This document shows, piece after piece, positions 1 to 11,294 of a stretch of DNA of 64,000 nt. Each line of letters opens with the position of its first letter. Within the stretch, counting starts at the first letter, position 1. The notes beneath the pieces were generated by a model, which did not search any database, was not told the DNA's origin, and worked only from the letters and a program-made list of their open reading frames with translations. The position numbers and the translations under genes are program-made. This DNA comes from Timema cristinae (taxonomy: Eukaryota > Arthropoda > Insecta > Phasmatodea > Timematidae): the NCBI GenBank assembly GCA_039000515.1, contig JBCFYV010000012.1, positions 114,463,949 to 114,527,948 of the forward strand, written 5' to 3'.

Positions 1-115
1 AGCGCTGATACGTTGAAAGATGACATCACTAGTAGGTGCAGGGGTAGGTGAAGATGTCAAACAAAGCGCTATGATACATTGAAAGATGACATCACTAGTA
101 GGTGCAGGGGTGGAC
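1..115. repeat. Two copies of a 64-bp tandem repeat, cut by the window edge
   Basis: Two nearly identical units start at 1 and 65 (agcgct, then gatgacatcactagtagg and tgcaggggt). The array may continue to the left of the window. The phrase tagtaggtgcaggggtagg recurs near 54478 in unrelated surroundings, so part of the unit belongs to a dispersed repeat. Confidence 0.8.
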
Positions 116-1033
116 TTAGCACTCAAGACCGAATATCCTTGATGTAAAGAGTAATTAATAAGAAAGTTTTCTGCATATCTATAATAATAAAAGGAAGTGT
201 TTGTCTGTGTGTGTGTTTGTACGCGATGCTCAGCCAAATCTACGGCACACTGAGATCTGAAATTTTTAACATAGGTGGACGGAAAGGGTTCCGAATGCAC
301 CTCGAAGCCGGATTTTTAAATTTTTAATTATCTTTTTAATTAAGCTATTTTTAACAAATTTTTGAAGAAAATATTGTTAATCTGTAATAAAAAATATGCT
401 TCATTCTCCTCGGGGGAAAAAATGTGTATCATGGGAAAGTGTTACTTTGTCATGTGAAACTGACCTTCGATGCGGGGGGGGGGGGGATAATATACTGGGA
501 AGGTGAAATTACTGTCGTCTAATGTCTACGGACAGAGGAAAACTCTAATTGCTATCGCTATTACAGAGGAGGTTTACTAGATATTAACACAAAGTCTCTA
601 AGGCAAACAATTAGCTTTGGTAAATTTGAGACCTTGTCAAGGACACTACCTACTTGAGGGGAAATATCCTCTCACTGCTTTGTTTCTCGAGGGAATGGCA
701 GGTTCGAAGATCAATAACTAATAAAACAATCTTAAATTATCTTATAACGTTCTGTTGTGGCCCTGTTAAAAAATACTTTATTTTATTTGAGGAAGACTAG
801 ATCTATCTATGTTTCTAACGATTTACTTTTATCCTAGAACTGATACATTTCCAGTAAAATGAGATAATGAAGCTTTAAATATATATTAGTAATGGATCAA
901 TACTTTAAATAGATATCGGTAAGAGATCAATGCTTTTTCCACATCCCTCAGTTTCCTACCTTTAAAAATACCCTACCAAGTCTTGCCACTTGAATTAAGC
1001 CGTTAATACCCTTAAGGTGCTAGAATCGGGGGT
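116..1033. other. AT-rich spacer, no gene seen
   Basis: No coding frame of note. A run of 13 G lies at 474-486. The segment 178-310 (ataataataaaaggaag, then GT-rich, then a line about crossing genotypes such as gatctgaaattttt) resembles the left ends of arthropod Helitron-like repeats, but no right end was found, so this is only a remark. Confidence 0.5.
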
Positions 1034-2811
1034 GTCGAGTTCCTCCACGGAGATAATTAGTCCGGTAGCAATGGTCGAGTTCTTCCACGGAGATAATTAG
1101 TTCGATAGCAATGGTAGAGTTCTTCCACGGAGATAATTAGTCCGGTAGCAATGGTCGAGTTCCTCCACGGAGATAATTAGTCCGATAGCAATGGTAGAGT
1201 TCCTCCACGGAGATAATTAGTCCGATAGCAATGGTAGAGTTCTTCCACGGAGATAATTAGTTCGATAGCAATGATCGAGTTCATCTATGGAGATAATTAG
1301 TTCGATAGCAATGGTCGAGTTCCTCCACGGAGATAATTAGTCCGGTAGCAATGGTCAAGTTCCTCCACGGAGATAATTAGTCCGATAGCAATGGTAGAGT
1401 TCTTCCACGGAGATAATTAGTTCGATAGCAATGGTCGAGTTCCTCCACGGAGATAATTAGTCCGATAGCAATGGTAGAGTTCTTCCACGGAGATAATTAG
1501 TCCGATAGCAATGGTCGAGTTCCTCCACGGAGATAATTAGTCCGATAGCAATGGTAGAGTTCTTCCACGGAGATAATTAGTCCGATAGCAATGGTAGAGT
1601 TCTTCCACGGAGATAATTAGTCCGATAGCAATGGTCGAGTTCCTCCATGGAGATAATTAGTCCGGTAGCAATGGTCGAGTTCTTCCATGGAGATAATTAG
1701 TTCGATAGCAATGGTCGAGTTCCTCTATGGAGATAATTAGTCCGATAGCAATGGTAAAGTTCCTCCACGGAGATAATTAGTTCGATAGCAATGGTCGAGT
1801 TCCTCTATGGAGATAATTAGTCCGGTAGCAATGGTCGAGTTCTTCCACGGAGATAATTAGTCCGATAGCAATGGTAGAGTTCTTCCACGGAGATAATTAG
1901 TTCGATAGCAATGGTCGAGTTCCTCTATGGAGATAATTAGTCCGGTAGCAATGGTAGAGTTCCTCCACGGAGATAATTAGTTCGATAGCAATGGTCGAGT
2001 TCCTCTATGGAGATAATTAGTCCGGTAGCAATGGTAGAGTTCCTCCACGGAGAGAATTAGTCCGGTAGCAATGGTAGAGTTCTTTCACGGAGATAATTAG
2101 TTCGATAGCAATGGTAGAGTTCCTCCACGGAGATAATTAGTTCGATAGTAATGGTCGAGTTCCTCTATGGAGATAATTAGTCCGGTAGCAATGGTAGAGT
2201 TCTTCCACGGAGATAATTAGTTCGATAGTAATGGTCGAGTTCCTCTATGGAGATAATTAGTCCGGTAGCAATGGTAGAGTTCTTCCACGGAGATAATTAG
2301 TTCGATAGTAATGGTCGAGTTCCTCTATGGAGATAATTAGTCCGGTAGCAATGGTAGAGTTCCTCCACGGAGAGAATTAGTCCGGTAGCAATGGTAGAGT
2401 TCTTTCACGGAGATAATTAGTTCGATAGCAATGGTAGAGTTCCTCCACGGAGATAATTAGTTCGATAGTAATGGTCGAGTTCCTCTATGGAGATAATTAG
2501 TCCGGTAGCAATGGTAGAGTTCTTCCACGGAGATAATTAGTTCGATAGTAATGGTCGAGTTCCTCTATGGAGATAATTAGTCCGGTAGCAATGGTAGAGT
2601 TCTTCCACGGAGATAATTAGTTCGATAGTAATGGTCAAGTTCCTCTATGGAGATAATTAGTCCGGTAGCAATGGTAGAGTTCTTCCACGGAGATAATTAG
2701 TTCGATAGTAATGGTCGAGTTCCTCTATGGAGATAATTAGTCCGGTAGCAATGGTAGAGTTCCTCCACGGAGATAATTAGTCCGATAGCAATGGTAGAGT
2801 TACTCCACGAT
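1034..2811. repeat. 40-bp minisatellite, about 44 copies
   Basis: The unit is exactly 40 bp for almost the whole block and contains agataattag and gatagcaatggt. Variation is by substitution only (cctccacgg, cttccacgg or cctctatgg; ccgg, ccga or tcga). From about 1900 onwards two variants alternate, giving an 80-bp pattern. A rare variant, agagaattag followed by ctttcacgg, occurs at 2051 and again at 2371, so a 320-bp block (eight units) was duplicated. No coding role is apparent. Confidence 0.97.
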
Positions 2812-3530
2812 ACCTCAAGGAAAGGATCTCCGAACAGTAAATTACAAAATTAAATAAAAACGAAATTCGTTAATTCATGAAAGGTTAGGTTAAGATAGGT
2901 TGGGTAAAAACCATAAGTATGTGTATAAATTAACCAACTATACTTCTAATTCATTCCTTCAGGTGTTGTGAAAGAAATCAACTCCCCTTCCCCTCCTTAC
3001 CCAATAACCACAACCAAAGTGAAGTAATTAGATCCCCCTCTCCCCAAAACCCACCAACAGGAGGAACTCAAACATGGCCGCTAGAATAGTATATCCGAAA
3101 ATTCTCATAACACAAAATCAAGTTGGTTTAAAAGTTTCTGGCCGGCAGTAAAAGAACAAACAAAGGAGTGATAAAATACACATTACAATTTAATTAGTGC
3201 TGTGGCCCTCCTATTAAATGACATAATTTGATTCACAAAGATCCATTTTACGCTCCTAAACCAGTTACCTTTTTTTCCTCTGGTATTTAGGTTGAATTAT
3301 CAACCGATTTATGTAGATTTTTGGAGCTATAAGAGTGTAAAATTTTAACTTCTCACTGTTTACAAGTCTATACATGTGTAGGATCATATAAAATAGTTTT
3401 TTGTTCATTCAAGTAATTACCAATCTCGTTTAGGCCCTAATGTTAAAAAGCGCTGTCAATATTTAACCTAAGCGCAGTATCTGATTGGCAATATCACAGA
3501 TACCTATGCAACCCCTAAGATTAGGATGAA
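2812..3530. other. AT-rich spacer, no gene seen
   Basis: Ordinary AT-rich sequence. At 2883 there is a short aggttaggttaag tract, a decayed telomere-like run. Nothing else is recognisable. Confidence 0.5.
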
Positions 3531-3534
3531 GGGA

Positions 3535-3908
3535 ACGCGAGAAAAAGTTATTGTTTCTGCCATTTTTATATCAAAACCCCCTTTTTTGGTCAAAATAAAT
3601 CAAATATTTCTCCAGAAGAAACTTACTGAGTTTAATTTTTCTTCACATGTTGATATTAACAGTTGTTGAATATCTGTCATGAGCATAGCGGCATTAGACG
3701 TAAAACTTTTTAAATGGAGAGAAAAGTTTTCATTAAATTCCAGGATACCCTCAACAGATATTCATAAACTGTTGATATCCACATGCGAAGAAAATGAAAC
3801 TATATGTTTCTACTGGAGCAATAATTTACTTCTGTCGACCAAAAAAAGGTTTGCTATAAAAATAGAAAAAAACCACTGCGATTTTCTCGCGCCCTCTACA
3901 TTCCCATC
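3535..3908. mobile_element. MITE-1 copy 1, long palindromic TTAA element
   Basis: The two halves are imperfect reverse complements folding around about 3715. Matching inner words include caacagttgttgaatatctgt near 3658 against a counterpart near 3750, and ggtcaaaataaat near 3588 against its complement near 3835. The outer ends share gcgcgagaaaa-type sequence. The right flank is TTAA (3909-3912) and the left is TTAG (3531-3534), read as a mutated TTAA duplication. A small open frame on the plus strand is only the palindrome. Superfamily is not clear: piggyBac, Kolobok and Sola3 all use TTAA. Confidence 0.85.
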
Positions 3909-3912
3909 TTAA

Positions 3913-4340
3913 TGTAGTGATGGTAGAAAATCAAATGAAAAATTAAATTAATCTTAAAAAAGAAAATATTAGCTGGATTCTAAGCGATTCAGTTTTTATT
4001 GTAACTCATAATTAAAATTAATTTTTATTTGGTAAATCATTGTGAATGAAACTTGTATTCACATAAGAGAGTTTATCTTTTTGGGCCTGAGTAATAGCGG
4101 ATGATCATAGACGAGGCATATGTATCGTGATAACAAATTGTGTAAATTACTACAAAATAAAGATAAGAGTATCTTATTTTTAATTTCTCCTCTAAAGAGA
4201 AAGTATCATGAAAAAATTCGATCTCGAATGTATGACAAATCTTTACGTTTTATATAAACACGAACACACACACACCCTCCCCCAATAAGAAATTGATTTT
4301 ATATTTCTGTTGTCCCTGGCCTGGATTCAAAACGGTTAGA
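3913..4340. other. AT-rich spacer, no gene seen
   Basis: No repeats or coding frames recognised apart from a short ACAC run near 4263. Confidence 0.5.
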
Positions 4341-5560
4341 TGGAATGTGTTCAACTTTATTTTATATTTTATAGGGCCTTATGAACCTAACCCTCAAATA
4401 AAGGATAGTTTACTGATGAGTGATTTTTTTTTATTAAACTTTTTCGAAAATGGCTGTAACGATTTTGATTAAAATAAATATCTAAGATTTGTTTGACATG
4501 GCCAAGAGCGCTGTATTATTAGTTTTTGGGCAACAATCCGTTGAGGGTAGTTTGCTGATAGGACATTTTTGAAAATTAAAATATTTCGAAAATGTATCTA
4601 ACGAGTTTGATTAAAATGTATATCAGGAGATTGGATGGTATGTCAAATAACACCTTTCACTTGGTTTTGGGGTAGAAAATCCTTTATGGGTTGTTTACTA
4701 ATGACGGTTTTTTTTCTTTCAAAAATTGGAAATATTTTAAAAACGACCCAAACGATTTGGTTCAAAACGGCTATCATGGGAAGGTTTGACATGAAAAATA
4801 ACCCTTTAAGCTTCATTTGGGTAATTATTGGATAAACGGTTGTTTAATGATGAGTGATTTTTGAAAACTAAAATTATTTTGAAAATGGCTCTAACAATTT
4901 TGATTAAAATATATCTTATGGAGTGTGTTTGACGTGAATACTTGTATACTTTTTTTTAAGGAGAAAATACAGCTATGAGTAGTTTATTAATTACCATTTT
5001 TAAATTTGAGTATATTATAAAATGACTCTAGCGACTTGGTTCAAAATGGGTATTTGTTATGTTGTTTGCATTATAAATAGTTATATAGATTAATTTTTCT
5101 AAAAAAAAAAATTCAATGGTAGTAAACAAATGATTGATTTTTGTAAAAAAAAAACTTTTTAAATAGCTTTAACAATTTGATTCAAAATTGATATCGAGGA
5201 TTAATTTACATTATAAATAATAATGTATTTTTATTTATCTAAAATAAATTAATTTAAGCATAGTTTACTTACAAAAAATTATAGAAAAGTTGATTATCTT
5301 TAAAAAGTGACCTTAAAGATTGATTTCAAAATTGGAATCCGGAATTGTTTATCATGAAAAATAAGAATACGTTTTATTTTTTCAAATAAATTATTCTAGG
5401 ATACCTAGTTCACAAAAAATTAATTTTGAAAATTTGTATATTTTGAGTATATTTTAACAAATTTGTTTAAAATCTATACATAAACAAGATGACGTGTTTA
5501 TTTTTATGAGGAAAATATAACTAAGCGTAATATACGTAAAACCTATGTTTGAAAATTGTC
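4341..5560. repeat. Ancient degenerate satellite, period about 142 bp, about eight units
   Basis: The phrase gtttactgatgag or a decayed form recurs at 4408, 4550, 4693, 4842, 4982, 5122, 5263 and 5408, spacings of 140-149 bp. Each is followed by a stretch like gaaaatggctctaacgattt, then gattaaaat and a tttgacatg phrase. Units have drifted strongly by substitution and short indels and become unreadable towards 5560. The small open frame at 4635-4835 is part of one unit. A stray monomer occurs at 28826-28990. Confidence 0.8.
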
Positions 5561-6003
5561 TTTGTAGCTATGATACACAATATGAGAAAGTTTGTGAGAT
5601 TGTGTCGTACCATTAACTTTAGACTAATGTTGGTGACGCTTCATTTAGGTGTGTTTTTTTTTTGATTTTTTTAACTTTAAAAGGTTCTTATCGTGTCCTA
5701 AAAATATCTTACATTATTTAAACATACACTTTTAAACGATATAAACTACGTGTACAAAAGTTTTAGCGTCATGAAAAAAAAGTTTTGTAAAAGTGTTAAC
5801 AATTTTATTTTTTAATTAAAAAATAATAATGTCACGCATAAAAGGTTCAACGACATTTTTGCCAGTTTGGTTGTCATAAGGAATTTTTTTTAATGTGTAA
5901 ATAATTTATAAAAAATTTAAACGTTAATAACGTTAAGGGTGGGTAGTTTTTTAAAGCCCCTACCTTGGAGAGGGATAAAATATGCATCCCCTTGGGTCTA
6001 TAT
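5561..6003. other. AT-rich spacer, no gene seen
   Basis: Homopolymer-rich AT sequence. At about 6005 a phrase agtggttttcaacctggg resembles a hAT terminal repeat; see the findings. Confidence 0.5.
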
Positions 6004-6045
6004 AAGTGGTTTTCAACCTGGGTACACGAGGACAGGGCACGTAAA

Positions 6046-6315
6046 TATAATAATAATAATAATATAATAAATTTGCACACGTCTTACTACCGTTCGGGGT
6101 TATACGCTTTAATACTAATTACGTTAGTGGATTAGGAATTGGGAAGGTTGAATTAGAGGAAGTGAACTCGCATTTGCGTGGAGGGAGAGTGGAAAACAAT
6201 TTTGGAAAACCGCCTACAATTCACCCGACCGAGATTCGAACCTCGATCTCCCCGTCCTCAGCAGTCGAGCTCAACACGACAAGCGCGTTAGCCAACTACG
6301 CCACCGAGGCGGGTT
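6046..6315 (-). mobile_element. SINE A, near full length
   Basis: On the minus strand the head carries a pol III A box (tggcgtagttgg) and B box (ggttcgaatct), then a body ending in the common tail. The tail and its TAA microsatellite lie at 6046-6110. A 7-bp duplication acgtaaa flanks it (6039-6045 and 6316-6322). The plus-strand open frame ending [11 protein letters not shown] is an antisense translation of the SINE and not a gene. Confidence 0.9.
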
Positions 6316-6454
6316 ACGTAAAAATAAATAAATATAATATATATAGTATAAAACCTACTATTTAATATATTATTTTGGATTATTTGTTTTATTTATTTTA
6401 AACATAGATTATAGAATATGTATAATTCACCAATAACTTTAGTGTTACAAGTTT

Positions 6455-6721
6455 TTATTTTTTTGCTTTTTAGCACCGCCTCTCAATACCCGTTCGGGTT
6501 ATAAGCTTATGTAAGAATTACATTAATAGTATTAAGGATTAGGTAGGTTATATTTATAGGAAGTGTACCCAAATTTGCGTGGAAGGAGAGTGGAAACCCA
6601 TTTAGGAAAAAAAAAATCCTCAGTACACTTGACCGAGATTCGAACATCATCTGCCCGTCATCCTTAGTCTAGTCTACTGCGGGAGTAACACCTTAGACCA
6701 TGCGGCCACCGAAGGGGGTGG
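6455..6721 (-). mobile_element. SINE A2
   Basis: Antisense copy with the A2 head (complement of ccgcatggtctaaggcg) at the right end and the shared tail (gcaccgcctc, then cccgttcggg) at the left. A 9-bp duplication tacaagttt flanks it at 6446-6454 and 6722-6730, showing a true insertion. Confidence 0.9.
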
Positions 6722-6730
6722 TACAAGTTT

Positions 6731-7174
6731 GAAGATAAATTATATTTGGGGGGGTACGGAACAAAGAAGGTTTAAACACTACTCCCCTAGAGCAACCCAC
6801 TATTAATATTTCATTATGTGGGGACAAATTTGACTCTTATTTTGTTCTTACGGCCCAAACATAAAATAATTAAAATTAATTAGAGAAACAATTCTGATTT
6901 TTTTATGGTATGAATTGAGATGCTGAATATATTAGTTTCTTATAAAAGTTTTTTTTTACCATCTTTGAATTACAATTCGTCCAGGATTAAATTACACTAA
7001 TGGGGTCTTTATTATAAGTGATATATTATTATATTTTAAGGTAGTCTGTTTGTTGTTTTAAGGAATTATTTTAATTCAATAAATTAATAGTAATAATTTT
7101 GCCCTCAAATATATTAATTGTTTATAAATATTTGGGGGGTCGTATTTATGGTTATAAATCAATGATATATCGAA
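6731..7174. other. AT-rich spacer
   Basis: No gene. The phrase aaggtttaaacactact near 6769 could be the right terminal repeat of an old hAT-like element enclosing both SINEs to the left; support is weak. Confidence 0.4.
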
Positions 7175-7345
7175 GATAGAATTTAGGTTAAATGTTTCTG
7201 CATCCAAATGGAAGGAAGTGTGGAAAAACATTTCGGAAAAATAATTTTCAGTTCACCCGGACGTGATCAAACCCTGATCAACAACAAATCAGACTAAATG
7301 AACCTGACATTAATTATTACACGTTCTCACCAGTGGAAGTACATT
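7175..7345 (-). mobile_element. Decayed SINE A fragment
   Basis: The body (ggaaggaagtgtggaaaaac) and the start of the tRNA-like head (cagttcacccgg) are recognisable against better copies, but both the tail and most of the head have drifted. No duplication seen. Confidence 0.6.
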
Positions 7346-7424
7346 TATTATAAAATTGGATAATTAGTGGTGTTTTTTTTATTCTTCAAATATCCGTGTG
7401 GAACATCCCCGTAAAACCTGCTCT

Positions 7425-7620
7425 TCGGCGGCCGCATAGTCTAAGGCGTCACTCTCGCGTTATACTGGACTGCCGATGAAAGGGATATCGGGGTTCAAAT
7501 CTCAGTCGGGTGTACTGAGGATTTTCCACTCTCCCTCCGCGCAAATATGGGTACATTTCCTCTAAATTAAACCTAACTAATTTATAGCTCACTAGCGTAA
7601 TTAGTACGTATGTTTATAAC
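7425..7620 (+). mobile_element. SINE A2
   Basis: Sense copy: A2 head with gcatagtctaaggcgtcac, B box ggttcaaatct, body tccctccgcgcaaat, and a tail reaching only gtttataacctgaac before it is cut by the following retrotransposon tail. Confidence 0.85.
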
Positions 7621-7639
7621 CTGAACATAAAACATATTC

Positions 7640-7825
7640 CTAAAAAAAAGTGCAACGTAGAAGGGGAAAAGGGACAAGGAATATTACGAATGCAACTAAA
7701 TGATGACTTAAAAAAAAAAGGCGAAGTTTTAGGAAATAAAAGAAGTTGCTGAGAGGACACTTGGAAATGGCAACGGACCTGTCGAAAGACAGAACATTCA
7801 TAAATAATTCCTATAATATAAAACT
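7640..7825 (+). pseudogene. Non-LTR retrotransposon 3' end fragment
   Basis: Shares the order of words seen in the better copy at 50525-50945: a purine-rich stretch, gatgacttaaa, a cctgtcgaaagacagaacat phrase and the end of the element. It is the last 170 bp only and has stops and frameshifts. It adjoins the SINE A2 to its left. The family is the endonuclease-reverse transcriptase type, placed by similarity among copies in this window and by recalled protein tails. Confidence 0.6.
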
Positions 7826-8305
7826 TAAGCATACATATATATTTTTTTAATGTATCATCGCGACATGTTTAAACCAACATTGATGCGAATATCACGGTTC
7901 AGTTAAAATATCTGTGCGGGCCATGTTTGGACCGCGTTTCGTGGTTTTGAAGACTCCTGACATGGAACAATCCCCCCCCCCATCCTCCAATCCCCTTAAC
8001 CACGCTGGTGTGGGATTATCATCACGACATGAATATAACATGCGGTCTTCATGTCCACTCCAAACAGAATCTCCCGGACCACTTTCTATTCATACGAGGT
8101 GTTTGCGGAAGGCTACATGTTCATGCTCCACTCGACTACTTACACCCCCCACCCCTTTTAAACCTTTCTTCACCCCTAAAAAAATATATTAGCTTCAGAC
8201 CCGAGCATACACATAAACCCCCCCCCCCCTCCTTCCTGTTTTCTTGAAGTTACGACTCCGTGCGAGAACGACTCAAATACGATTTTTTAATATTGGGTTT
8301 TGTTT
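7826..8305. other. Spacer with C-rich tracts, no gene seen
   Basis: C homopolymers lie at about 7972-7981 and 8219-8229. The short plus-strand open frames here overlap each other and have no recognisable domain. Confidence 0.5.
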
Positions 8306-8572
8306 TAGCACCGCGTCTTACTACCCGTTAGGGTTATACGCACTTACGCTAATGTGTAATGGTAGGGTGATTGTGAGATGAAATGGAGGACCTACAGTTT
8401 AACGTGGGATCCGAACCACGGTGGAGGCCTGGCATTCCCACATTGACAAGAAGTCTTGTCAGAGGTAAGGAAGGGTTTGGAAATCAGATAAATCTTGCCG
8501 GGACTGAGGATTGAACCCTGGACCCCCCAGTACTTAAGTCCGACACCTTAACCCTAGAACACCAGGTCACCC
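8306..8572 (-). mobile_element. SINE B
   Basis: Antisense copy: tail first (gcaccgcgtcttactaccc), then the B body (aacgtgggatccgaaccacg), then the tRNA-like head ending ccaggtcacc. It directly abuts a tailless SINE A2 on the same strand, so the pair reads A2-head, A2-body, then complete B. Confidence 0.92.
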
Positions 8573-8757
8573 TAATATGGTTTTAGGGATTAGGAAGGTT
8601 ATATATGAGGGAGGTGTACCCGCAAATTGCGTAAAGGATAGTGTAAAACCATTTTGGGGGGAAAAAACTCAGTATACCCGACCGAGAATCGAACCTCAAT
8701 CTCCCCGCCATCGGCAGTCTAGTCTACTGCGAGAGTAGCGCGTTAGACCACGCGGCC
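8573..8757 (-). mobile_element. SINE A2 lacking its own tail
   Basis: Head (complement at the right end, gaccacgcggcc) and body are present, but the sequence stops where the tail should begin and SINE B follows with no spacer. Either B inserted into A2 or the two were joined during reverse transcription. Confidence 0.85.
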
Positions 8758-9339
8758 TGGGTGTCAAAATAGTTTGTAAGTCGTGTTATACAATAAGTAA
8801 GAAGTGGATGTGGCGTTTTGTTATTGGTTAAGAAGGTTTGTAACTGGTGGTTTGTGTTTAAAACTTGCACGTCAAACACACTACTTACTGCTCGCGGCTC
8901 TACGCGCTGGCAAGAGTGCTGTCACAAACGAGAATTCGTGTGTGTTGTCATATATTGAATCCTCCTACACATGTGTTAAACAATGTATCGACAATGTACC
9001 TATGTGTGTAAATGTCCCCCCTACGATAATTAATTAATATTTACAAGCAAAAGTCCCCGTCGCGACACTAATGGGATGTGTCTACAGCAGACTCACTCTA
9101 GCATCGACAGGGGCTAATCCGTGGTGTTCATTAGTTGTTGTTGTTGTGTTGTTGTTGTCGTCTGGACCATCAAGTATCGATTTGTCGTCCGCTCTCCGCT
9201 TCCTGCGGATATTTCAATCCTGTTGCGGCTTGCACTCCTCAGCTGTGCTCAATGGGGAACTTGTTAAACCATTAAGGTCATTTGACAATATTAAATGTTA
9301 TTGCACAATTTTAACAAGTGTATAACATTCCTTACAAGA
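8758..9339. other. Spacer, no gene seen
   Basis: Contains an interrupted gtt run near 9135-9160 and two short open frames without recognisable domains. Confidence 0.45.
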
Positions 9340-9545
9340 ATTGTCTTCTGAACGACGTTAAAGAAAGGAAAGGTTGAGAGAAAGAGGAGCTTAGGAAGAA
9401 GGAGGAGGATTCAAAGATTCTATGACTTGAAGGAAAGAAGAGAATGCTGATAGCTTAAAGGACAGGGCGCATTGGCGGTCAAAGATAACTTAAAAAAAAA
9501 AAAAAAAAAAAAAAGAATGGACCTGTCATAAGACAGAACACCTAA
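9340..9545 (+). pseudogene. Non-LTR retrotransposon 3' end fragment with internal poly-A
   Basis: Begins ttgtcttctgaacgacgtt, matching cttgtcttctgcacgacgtc in the copy at 50745. It continues with gaaaggttgagagaaag, a gatgacttgaagg-like phrase and gacagggcgcattgg, then a run of about 23 A at 9493-9515 and the closing cctgtcataagacagaacac. The poly-A lies before the closing phrase, so it is an internal expansion and not the true 3' tail. Confidence 0.65.
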
Positions 9546-9682
9546 TGATAAATGTATAAGATATAAATAATGATTCAATTATTTCAAATCCTTACCGTTG
9601 ACGAGCAACACGGGGTAAAACTTGCTATTTTAGGCTTGTTAAGTTAAAGTATCTAAATATGGGGCTGATATTTTTATAACTA

Positions 9683-9910
9683 CAGTAGCCCCGTGTCTTC
9701 TTTGGTGCTGACTGACAGCTCACAGCTGACTTCTGACAGTCAACATTTAGGCATATACCTAAATTTTGACAGTCAGAAGTGACAGCTGTTAAACACATGT
9801 TTTTGCAGATCATATAGTTCGGCGTAGGGATTCATAATTTTGTCTGGTAACTTTTCAAAGCCGTCAGCTGTGGGCTGTCAGTCAGCACCAAAGAAGCCAT
9901 GGGGCTACTG
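9683..9910. mobile_element. MITE-2 copy 1, TA-flanked
   Basis: Terminal inverted repeats of about 35 bp begin cagtagcccc and include cttctttggtgctgactgac. TA lies on both sides (9681-9682 and 9911-9912), as expected of the Tc1/mariner superfamily. Inside the left half there is a second perfect-looking inverted pair around tatacctaa. The element has no coding capacity. A second copy lies at 63111-63331. Confidence 0.93.
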
Positions 9911-9912
9911 TA

Positions 9913-10554
9913 TACATTAATATGTTGGTTACGGAGGAGGAGAGACGAAGAAGAAGATAAAGTTAGTGAGCATCAAAGAAACATTTAAAAGGGGTTAAAA
10001 CAAAAACACTAGCGAGTCAATTTTTTTAATATTACATTTTTTGTTATTAATTAAAACCCGTCAGTGTTATTCTCCAGGCTGGCGACTTCTTGGGGTGTAT
10101 ATAATTATAGGGCCTACACATTCAAAGGTCGATTCTCTACACTTACCCCTCCTCCCTCCCCTGACTTTCCTAACCCCGATGCGCCACCTCACCCTCCACC
10201 CCACCCGAGATACATTAATTAAGTCGTCTTTAGTTTCGTTTCTCGCTCCTTTCTCATCGCCGCCGCAATTATCTCATCCTCGTTACAAAATGCTTCCCAG
10301 CTGACCTCTCGGCACTCACTACACTTAGCTGTAAGGCCCCCCCCTTTCCCCCTCCCACTCCTGGTACACCCCCTTTTCCTCTCTCTTCTCCTGGTACACC
10401 CCCCTCCCATCACTTTATCTGAAACGCAAGATCTATGCTAATTCACTCCTCCACTTTTAACTTCCTGTTAGATGACGTACTATTAGGAAAGGGGTGTTGG
10501 GGAGGTTGGGGTGGGGGATTCTTACGACTTCATTTGAACAATAATTACACCCAC
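9913..10554. other. Spacer with CT-rich stretch, no gene seen
   Basis: Positions 10140-10410 are strongly pyrimidine-rich on the plus strand. Short open frames on both strands have no recognisable domain. Confidence 0.45.
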
Positions 10555-10690
10555 CCGTTCTGGTTAGTATGCGGTTTAAGGTGTCAGCCTTATTTGTCTT
10601 GGCCTGCTTGGTGTGGCAGAGATGTTGGGATTCGAATCTCGGCCGGGCTCACTCCACGAGAATACGGGTACACTTCCTAAAAATATATAG
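10555..10690 (+). mobile_element. Decayed SINE A-type fragment
   Basis: Head (gcggtttaaggtgtcag), B box (gattcgaatctcggccggg) and a short body remnant acgggtacacttcc are present; the tail is missing. Confidence 0.6.
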
Positions 10691-11294
10691 AAACTTCTAC
10701 TTGGCTTCGAAACAAATATCAGCTTCGACTTCGCTTCAGGGAGGAAAAATAATTCAGTCTTAGATAAATTCAACAATAAAAATAGTGACAGCTAAAATAG
10801 TCAATTTGTGGTAAATTATTGCCACTCTGAGCTGTTTTATACATTAAAAATTAATATTCAAATGGAAAAAAAATGAAATAAAGGGTGAGGATTATAGTTA
10901 GATTCATCATAATAAAACTAAAAATTACAAAACAATTGTTCAATAAAACGTTTCATAAGTAATTCAAGTGCACAGGTTGTATTTTATTTGGTATCCAATA
11001 TTTTAGGGGGCGTGTTCCCATCGACCAAACGATAAAATAAAGTTCATATGAACGTGGGTCTAGAAATATTTAGCTTAAGTTTTATTAAAAATTCTCCTTT
11101 AAATAATTAATCAATCAAAATTGCTCGAATGAATTAGTTTGCATGAATACGTAATGTCATCTTTGTTCTTTAAGAATGCTAATAATGTACGTATGTGTTT
11201 TGTTTTGCCTATTTGTCTTTTGTATTATTGTTTAAAGAGGTTAGTTGGTTGTGAAAGATACTGCAGATTACTTCGGAGCGAGAAATAATCAAGT
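10691..11294. other. AT-rich spacer, no gene seen
   Basis: A short TTCG-rich phrase at 10695-10740 resembles one at 15455-15530. Nothing else recognised. Confidence 0.4.

Noticed and set aside
1034..2811. CRISPR-like array of regular repeats
   Set aside because: No unique spacers between repeats, no cas genes, eukaryotic setting; a plain head-to-tail minisatellite.
6162..6365. Plus-strand frame ending [12 protein letters not shown]
   Set aside because: Antisense translation of SINE A; the same peptide appears at 15059-15277 from another copy.
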